Of a stretch of 6,645 nucleotides of DNA, positions 1 to 3,885 are shown one piece after another (positions within the stretch are counted from its first letter, which is position 1; each line of letters starts with the position of its first letter). Origin of the DNA: an uncultured Clostridia bacterium (GTDB lineage: Bacteria > Bacillota > Clostridia > Christensenellales > Aristaeellaceae); contig CAMMGP010000070.1 in NCBI GenBank assembly GCA_946496415.1, positions 1 to 6,645 on the forward strand. The letters run 5' to 3'. Under the pieces are notes generated by a model. That model saw only the letters and a list, made by a program, of their open reading frames with translations, made no database searches and was not told the origin of the DNA. Both the position numbers and the translations under genes were made by a program.

Positions 1-751
1 CCTCCACGGTCACAGCGCTGCCCAGCGCGTTGGCCGCCAGCCAGAAGGCTGCGCCCGACCAGTCGCCCTCGACGCGCACTTTGCCCGGCGAGCGGTAGCG
101 CTGACGGCCGGGGACGCGGAAGCCGCGCGGCGTCTTTTCCACGGATACGCCGAAGGCGCGCATGGCCGAGAGGGTCAGGTCGATATAGGGGGCGGATTCC
201 AGCGGCGTATCGGCCACAAGTTCACTGTCCTCCGCAAGCAGCGGCAGGGCGAGGAGCAGGCCAGTGAAGAACTGGCTGGAGACGTCGCCCGGCAGGCGGT
301 ATTCCCCGCCGCGCAGCCCGCCGGAGACCGTCAGGGGCAGACCTTCGGCGGCAAAGGCCGCGCCGTGGGCGCGCAGGGCCGAGAGCAGCGGCCCGTTGGG
401 GCGCTCGGGCAGGCGGCCATGGCCAGTGAGCGTCGCGCCGCAATCGAGCAGCGCGCAGAGAGGCAGGAGGAAGCGCAGCGTCGAGCCGCTTTCGCCGCAG
501 TCCAGCAGGGCGTTTTTCCGTGGGGCGCCGATAGGCCGCACGCGCAGGCTATCTCCCTCGGGGGCGATCTGTGCGCCCAGAGCGGTCAGGCAGCGGGCGG
601 TGGCTTCGATGTCCCTGGACGCGCCCGCGCCTGTGAGCAGCGTTTCCCCGTCGGCCAGCGCCGCGCAGATGAGGGCGCGGTGGGCGTGGGACTTGGAGGG
701 CGGGGCCTGCACATGTCCCCGCAACCGGCCGGGATGGATGGTCACGCGCAT
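1..751 (-). CDS. aroA: 3-phosphoshikimate 1-carboxyvinyltransferase (EPSP synthase), N-terminal part
   Basis: Transfers the enolpyruvyl group of PEP to shikimate-3-phosphate, the sixth step to chorismate; cytoplasmic. The ATG is at 751-749, and 250 codons read open to the window edge, so the C-terminal part (the family is about 420-440 residues) is missing. Visible family motifs: PPSKSHAHR at residues 17-25, holding the substrate-binding Lys20, Ser21 and Arg25; CGESGSTLRF, the PEP/shikimate-phosphate loop with its conserved Arg; GDVSSQFFTGLLLALPL with the Ser-Ser-Gln shikimate-phosphate contact; and GDWSGAAFWLAA near the edge. The start overlaps the end of aroB by 10 bases in another frame, and a GGGGGAG Shine-Dalgarno lies 5 bases upstream inside aroB, so translation is probably coupled. 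No frameshift or stop appears in the visible part. The loop reads ESGST, not the NAGTA of E. coli; I did not try to infer glyphosate sensitivity from this. Confidence 0.96.
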   Translation of the reverse strand, partial: MRVTIHPGRLRGHVQAPPSKSHAHRALICAALADGETLLTGAGASRDIEATARCLTALGAQIAPEGDSLRVRPIGAPRKNALLDCGESGSTLRFLLPLCALLDCGATLTGHGRLPERPNGPLLSALRAHGAAFAAEGLPLTVSGGLRGGEYRLPGDVSSQFFTGLLLALPLLAEDSELVADTPLESAPYIDLTLSAMRAFGVSVEKTPRGFRVPGRQRYRSPGKVRVEGDWSGAAFWLAANALGSAVTVE

Positions 752-1788
752 GCCGTCTCCCCCATTCCCCGCTTGAACCAGTCGCGCAGTTCGGCGACGG
801 GCACGCGCTTGAGCGCGCACTTGCCGATCTTTTCCGGCAGGACCAGCGTCACCGCGCCGCCGCGGCGCTTTTTATCAAGCATGGCCGCCGCGCAGAGTTC
901 GTCCAGACCGCAGGGCGAGGCCGTGGGCAGGCCGCAGTTTTCCAGCGCCCGCACAAGTTCATCCTCCGGCACGCCGGCGGCGCGGAAGGCCATGACCATG
1001 CCGATGGCCACGCACTGGCCGTGGGAGAGGGTGAAGCCCGTGCTTTTTTCCACGGCGTGGCCGAAGGTGTGGCCGAGGTTCAAAAACTGGCGCGCGCCGT
1101 TGTCGAACTCGTCCTCGTCCACATAGTCGCGCTTGATGGAAACGCAGCGGGCGATGGCGTCCTCAAGGTCATTTCTCCACGAGCCGTCCGCCATGGCGCG
1201 GAAAAGCTCTTCGTCGCGCAAAACGCCGCACTTGATCATCTCCGCCGCGCCGTCGCGCAGAAGCGGCTGGGGCAGTTTGGCGATGACGTCCGTGTCGCAC
1301 AGCACCAGTTTCGGCTGATGGAAGGCGCCGACGAGGTTCTTGCCCATGGGCAGGTCCACCGCCGTCTTGCCGCCGACCGAGGAATCCACCGCCGCGAGCA
1401 AAGTGGTGGGCACCTGCACGCAGTCGATGCCGCGCATGTAGCAGGCCGCCGCGAAGCCGGTCAGGTCGCCGACCACGCCGCCGCCCAGCGCCACGGCGAA
1501 GTCGGCGCGGGTCAGTTCGCGCTCGGCGAAGAACGCCACGGCGCGGGCGAAGGTTTCAAGCGTCTTGTGCTGTTCGCCGTTGGGGAAGGAAAAGACGTCG
1601 GCGCGGATGCCCGCCGCTTCCAGCGAGGAAACGAGCAATTTGGCGTAGAGCGGGCCGACGCGGTCGTCCGTGACCACGGCGCAGCGTTTGCCGCGCACAC
1701 TCTGCGCGATGCGCTCCCCCGCCTCCTTGTGCAGGCCAGGGCCGATGAGCACTGGATAGTTTCCCGATTTGACCGTCACTGTGCGCAT
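742..1788 (-). CDS. aroB: 3-dehydroquinate synthase
   Basis: Converts DAHP to 3-dehydroquinate, the second shikimate-pathway step, using NAD and a divalent metal; cytoplasmic. The 348 residues match the usual length of a stand-alone bacterial AroB. Residues 102-108 (GGGVVGD) form the glycine-rich NAD-binding loop, followed by the long signature covering QVPTTLLA and VDSSVGGKTAVD (about 125-145) with Lys141, and GKN at 149-151. The expected metal ligands are Glu183 (AAE), His240 (LGHTFGH) and His256 (SHG). The ATG at 1788-1786 follows AGGAGG with a 7-base spacer. That Shine-Dalgarno begins right after the tyrA stop, leaving only 13 bases between the two genes. The 3' end overlaps aroA. The family also includes 2-deoxy-scyllo-inosose synthase, but the flanking aro genes favour AroB. 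Confidence 0.98.
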   Translation of the reverse strand: MRTVTVKSGNYPVLIGPGLHKEAGERIAQSVRGKRCAVVTDDRVGPLYAKLLVSSLEAAGIRADVFSFPNGEQHKTLETFARAVAFFAERELTRADFAVALGGGVVGDLTGFAAACYMRGIDCVQVPTTLLAAVDSSVGGKTAVDLPMGKNLVGAFHQPKLVLCDTDVIAKLPQPLLRDGAAEMIKCGVLRDEELFRAMADGSWRNDLEDAIARCVSIKRDYVDEDEFDNGARQFLNLGHTFGHAVEKSTGFTLSHGQCVAIGMVMAFRAAGVPEDELVRALENCGLPTASPCGLDELCAAAMLDKKRRGGAVTLVLPEKIGKCALKRVPVAELRDWFKRGMGETACA

Positions 1789-1801
1789 GCGCGCGCCTCC
1801 T

Positions 1802-2635
1802 TTACTCGTCCAGCGCTTCCTTGGCCTCGCGGCCCTCGCGCAGAAGCTGCTTCATCGTCACCGTGGCGCGCGTGTCCAGCGCCAGTTTGTAGCCCTCAAG
1901 GCGCTCGATGATGCCGCTCAGTTCCTGAGAGAGCATGTCGGCGTTGTCGAAGAACAGCTCCGTCCACATATCCTCGTTGAGGCGCGCCACGCGCGTCATG
2001 TCGAGGAAGCTGCCGGCGGAAAAGCCCTTGTGCCGCGCCGCCAGCGGGCTTTTGACGTAGGCGCTGGAGACGATGTGGGCAAGCTGCGAGGTGAGGGCGA
2101 TCATCTCGTCGTGCTCCTGGGGCGTGGAGAAGCGCACGCGGCCAAAGCCGAGGGAGAGAAAGAAATCCTTGGCCATCTGCACGGTGGCGACGTCCGTGCC
2201 CGGGGCGGGCACGAGGATCATCGAGGCGTTTTCAAAGAGGTCGTCCTTGGCGTAGTCAAAGCCGGAGAACTCGCGCCCGGCCATGGGATGGCCGCCCATG
2301 AAGGTAACGCGCTCAAGGGCCGGCGCGCCAAAGAGCGCTTCGCACACGCAGCGCTTGACGCCGGCGCAGTCCACCACCAGCGCGCCGGGGCGGAAGAGGT
2401 GGGCGTGGGAGAGTATGTAATCCACTGTGTCGCGCGGGTAGAGGGCGACGATGACCAGATCGCAGGTAGCGAGCGTTTCATCGGTGAGGCGCGCGTCGAT
2501 GGCGCCGAGCAGTTCCGCCTTCAAAAGCGCCGGTTCGCTTATGTCCGCGCCCAGCACCGTGTGGCGCGTGGCGCGCTTGATGCACTTGGCCATGGAGCCG
2601 CCGATGAGACCCAGACCGACGACGGCGATGTTCAT
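1802..2635 (-). CDS. tyrA: Prephenate dehydrogenase
   Basis: Oxidatively decarboxylates prephenate to 4-hydroxyphenylpyruvate, the committed step to tyrosine; cytoplasmic. I chose the ATG at 2635-2633 (277 residues) over the in-frame ATG at 2653. The later one sits 7 bases after GGGAGG, overlaps the aroF stop as ATGA, and starts directly with the Rossmann strand (MNIAVVGLGLIGGS). The nucleotide-binding loop GLGLIGGS is residues 7-14. Asp31, at the end of the second beta strand, suggests NAD rather than NADP preference. The catalytic histidine motif GGHPMAG is residues 114-120, with His116 the likely catalytic base. TPQEHD (171-176), QLAH (184-187) and DMTRVA (212-217) are further family motifs. 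The protein ends without an ACT domain, so allosteric control by tyrosine through such a domain is not expected. Arogenate dehydrogenase is the alternative specificity and cannot be excluded from sequence. Confidence 0.96.
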   Translation of the reverse strand: MNIAVVGLGLIGGSMAKCIKRATRHTVLGADISEPALLKAELLGAIDARLTDETLATCDLVIVALYPRDTVDYILSHAHLFRPGALVVDCAGVKRCVCEALFGAPALERVTFMGGHPMAGREFSGFDYAKDDLFENASMILVPAPGTDVATVQMAKDFFLSLGFGRVRFSTPQEHDEMIALTSQLAHIVSSAYVKSPLAARHKGFSAGSFLDMTRVARLNEDMWTELFFDNADMLSQELSGIIERLEGYKLALDTRATVTMKQLLREGREAKEALDE

Positions 2636-3651
2636 GCTTCCGCCTCCCCACATACGACCCTGCGCACATCGCGCACGGCGGCGGCGACTTCCTCGAACGC
2701 CTCGGGCGTCAGCGACTGCGCGCCGTCGGACTTGGCGTGGGCCGGGTCGTTGTGCACCTCGATCATCAGCCCATCCGCGCCCGCGGCCACCGCCGCCAGC
2801 GCCATGGGGCGCACCAACGAAGCCACGCCCGTGGCATGGCTGGGATCGACCACCACGGGAAGGTGCGTGAGGCTGTGGAGCACCGGCACCGCCGAGAGGT
2901 CGAGCGTATTGCGCGTGGCCGTCTCAAAGGTACGGATGCCGCGCTCGCAGAGGATGACGTTGGGGTTGCCGCCGGCCATGATGTATTCGGCGCTCATGAG
3001 AAGTTCCTGAATGGTGTTGGCAAGGCCGCGCTTCAGGAGGATGGGCTTTTTCGTCATGCCCAGTTCCTTGAGCAGTTCGAAGTTCTGCATGTTGCGCGCG
3101 CCGACCTGGATGACGTCCACGTCCTCGAAGAGGGGCAGCGTGGCCACGTCCATGATCTCGGTGACGATGGGCAGGCCCGTTTCGCGCTTGGCCTCCAAGA
3201 GCAGGTCAATGCCCTTGGCGTGCAGGCCCTGGAAGGCGTAGGGCGATGTGCGCGGCTTGAAGGCGCCGCCGCGCAGAAGGCCCGCGCCCGCCTCCTTGAC
3301 GCGCTTGGCCACATAGGTGATCTGTTCCAGGGATTCCACCGAGCAGGGGCCGGCGATGATCTGGAAATGTCCCCCGCCGATCTTGCGCCCCGCGCCGCAG
3401 TCCACCACCGTGTCCTCGGCGTGGAACTTGCGGTTGGCGTTTTTGTACGGCTCCTGGATGCGCTTGACGTTTTCGACGATCTCCAGCGATTTGAGCACGT
3501 CGATGTCCACCGTGGAGGTATCGCCGATCAACCCCAGCAGCGTCTGGCGGCTGCCGACGGACATGTGTACGTCGAACCCCATCGACTTGAGCCAGGAAAC
3601 CAGATTGTCCACCTGCCGTTGATCGGCGTGATCCTTGAGCAATATGACCAT
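2632..3651 (-). CDS. aroF: 3-deoxy-7-phosphoheptulonate (DAHP) synthase, type I-beta with N-terminal regulatory domain
   Basis: Condenses PEP with erythrose-4-phosphate to DAHP, the first committed step of aromatic biosynthesis; cytoplasmic, metal dependent. The 339 residues match the Thermotoga-type I-beta enzyme. Residues 1 to about 67 form the ferredoxin-like (ACT-like) regulatory domain, which in characterised relatives binds Tyr/Phe for feedback inhibition. The TIM-barrel catalytic domain follows from about residue 95. The predicted metal ligands are all present: Cys103 (AGPCSVES), His272 (DPSHATG), Glu298 (MIEVH) and Asp309 (KSDGAQSL). KPRTSPYAFQG (132-142) and ILLKRG (204-209) are PEP/phosphate-binding signatures. 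The ATG at 3651-3649 follows a GGAGG with an 8-base spacer, located just after the leader terminator. This is the first structural gene of the operon, and its stop overlaps the tyrA start. The symbol aroF is used for this family by convention; aroG or aroH may be used elsewhere. Confidence 0.97.
   Translation of the reverse strand: MVILLKDHADQRQVDNLVSWLKSMGFDVHMSVGSRQTLLGLIGDTSTVDIDVLKSLEIVENVKRIQEPYKNANRKFHAEDTVVDCGAGRKIGGGHFQIIAGPCSVESLEQITYVAKRVKEAGAGLLRGGAFKPRTSPYAFQGLHAKGIDLLLEAKRETGLPIVTEIMDVATLPLFEDVDVIQVGARNMQNFELLKELGMTKKPILLKRGLANTIQELLMSAEYIMAGGNPNVILCERGIRTFETATRNTLDLSAVPVLHSLTHLPVVVDPSHATGVASLVRPMALAAVAAGADGLMIEVHNDPAHAKSDGAQSLTPEAFEEVAAAVRDVRRVVCGEAEA
2643..2648 (-). promoter_or_regulatory. 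tyrA ribosome binding site, decides the start
   Basis: GGGAGG lies inside the 3' end of aroF, 7 bases before the ATG at 2635. The upstream in-frame ATG (2653) lies 5' of this site and would add six non-conserved residues (MWGGGS). The site therefore supports the shorter TyrA and coupled translation through the 4-base ATGA overlap with aroF. Confidence 0.85.
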
Positions 3652-3687
3652 GGTGTTCTCCTCCCCGCGCCATGCGGCCGTCCCAAC

Positions 3688-3723
3688 AAAAAACGGCTTT
3701 GCAGCGCATGTACTGCAAAGCCG
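3688..3723 (-). terminator. Rho-independent terminator acting as attenuator before aroF
   Basis: On the minus strand CGGCTTTGCAG (3723-3713) and CTGCAAAGCCG (3704-3694) form a perfect 11-bp stem around an 8-base loop, followed at once by TTTTTT (3693-3688). It sits 21 bases after the stop codon of the leader peptide and 36 bases before the aroF start, so it lies inside the leader of the transcript. A terminator there must be conditional if aroF is to be expressed from the leader promoter. It is also the first good terminator after the GH94 gene and may end that transcript too. Confidence 0.93.
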
Positions 3724-3762
3724 AAATGCTTCTCTTGCGTTCTTTTACGCGCAGCAACATGC
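3706..3762 (-). promoter_or_regulatory. Candidate antiterminator pairing
   Basis: GCAUGU (3762-3757) is fully complementary to ACAUGC (3711-3706). After a small 2x1 internal loop, CUGCG (3754-3750) pairs with UGCAG (3717-3713), with one G-U pair. The downstream strand is the inner part of the terminator's 5' arm plus its loop, so this helix competes with the terminator. The upstream strand lies in the last codons of the leader peptide, where a ribosome waiting at the stop codon would cover it. The outer 7 bp of the terminator are not directly used, which weakens the case. A small local hairpin (3732-3728 with 3721-3717) is a further candidate competitor. Paired by eye; energies were not computed. 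Confidence 0.6.
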
Positions 3763-3817
3763 CTTATCGACCGAGCCGATAAAGCGAAAGTAAAAGTAAG
3801 CCTCGCGCGCAAAGAAC
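3739..3817 (-). promoter_or_regulatory. Candidate anti-antiterminator (1:2-type structure)
   Basis: Bases 3817-3804 of the leader RNA, including the tandem Phe codons at 3816-3811, can pair with 3753-3739 in a 14-bp helix that contains two G-U pairs and one bulged A (3746). It encloses a second hairpin, 3785-3777 with 3769-3761: 9 bp, one G-U pair, 7-base loop. Together they would sequester most of the upstream strand of the proposed antiterminator and so favour termination when the leader is not translated. A ribosome stalled at the Tyr/Phe codons 3798-3781 would break both helices. This is hand pairing without an energy calculation. Confidence 0.55.
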
Positions 3818-3828
3818 TGGGCGGTCAT
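3745..3828 (-). CDS. Phe/Tyr-rich leader peptide of the aro operon attenuator
   Basis: A 27-codon reading frame, ATG at 3828-3826 and TAA at 3747-3745, too short for routine gene calling. AGGAGG (3841-3836) lies 7 bases before the ATG, an excellent ribosome binding site. Residues 5-6 are Phe-Phe and residues 11-16 are YFYFRF, so seven of the twelve residues from 5 to 16 are Phe or Tyr and there is no Trp. Four of the five Phe codons are TTT. The peptide ends in Cys-Cys-Cys-Ala, codons that also form the upstream strand of the proposed antiterminator. It lies between a strong promoter and a terminator hairpin, directly ahead of DAHP synthase. This is the layout of leader peptides such as TrpL, PheL and HisL, where stalling at control codons decides between antitermination and termination. 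The peptide itself probably has no function. I infer that it senses charged tRNA-Phe and tRNA-Tyr. Confidence 0.9.
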   Translation of the reverse strand: MTAQFFAREAYFYFRFIGSVDKACCCA

Positions 3829-3856
3829 TTCAGCGCCTCCTGAAAAATTTATAATT

Positions 3857-3885
3857 ATGATAGCACGTTTTTGTCCGTTCGTCAA
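3857..3885 (-). promoter_or_regulatory. Sigma-A-type promoter of the aro operon leader
   Basis: TTGACG (3885-3880) and TATCAT (3862-3857) are separated by exactly 17 bases, each one mismatch from consensus, with an extended -10 TGC directly before TATCAT. The predicted start is an A near 3850, giving a short 5' region that runs into the AGGAGG of the leader peptide. The A+T-rich stretch around it stands out against the G+C-rich surroundings. The -35 box overlaps the TGA stop (3884-3882) of the upstream GH94 gene. No operator palindrome was evident to me. Confidence 0.85.

Noticed and set aside
365..1126. Plus-strand frame opposite aroA/aroB, and the overlapping frame 264-776
   Set aside because: Antisense shadow of aroA and aroB with no recognisable domain and no convincing ribosome binding site.
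2633..2653. Upstream in-frame ATG at 2653 as the tyrA start
   Set aside because: It lies 5' of the best Shine-Dalgarno and adds six residues before the Rossmann strand; the ATG at 2635 fits both the ribosome binding site and the family N-terminus.
1769..3010. Long plus-strand open frame of 413 codons opposite tyrA and aroF; similar long frames at 1021-1911 and 2737-3843
   Set aside because: These lie antisense to genes with complete catalytic motifs, their translations are low-complexity His/Arg/Ala/Gly/Val-rich, and G+C-rich coding sequence commonly leaves the opposite strand free of stops.
3206..3760. Minus-strand 184-codon frame that starts inside the leader and crosses the terminator into aroF
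   Set aside because: Its ATG (3760-3758) is out of frame within the leader peptide, it has no Shine-Dalgarno of its own, and it reads through aroF in a wrong frame.
3652..3850. T-box riboswitch upstream of aroF
   Set aside because: I see no AGGGUGGNACCGCG-like T-box sequence before the terminator, and the leader is short. The translated F/Y-rich frame explains the terminator better.
3652..3850. TRAP-type repeat of GAG/UAG triplets
   Set aside because: No regularly spaced series of (G/U)AG triplets is present in the leader RNA.
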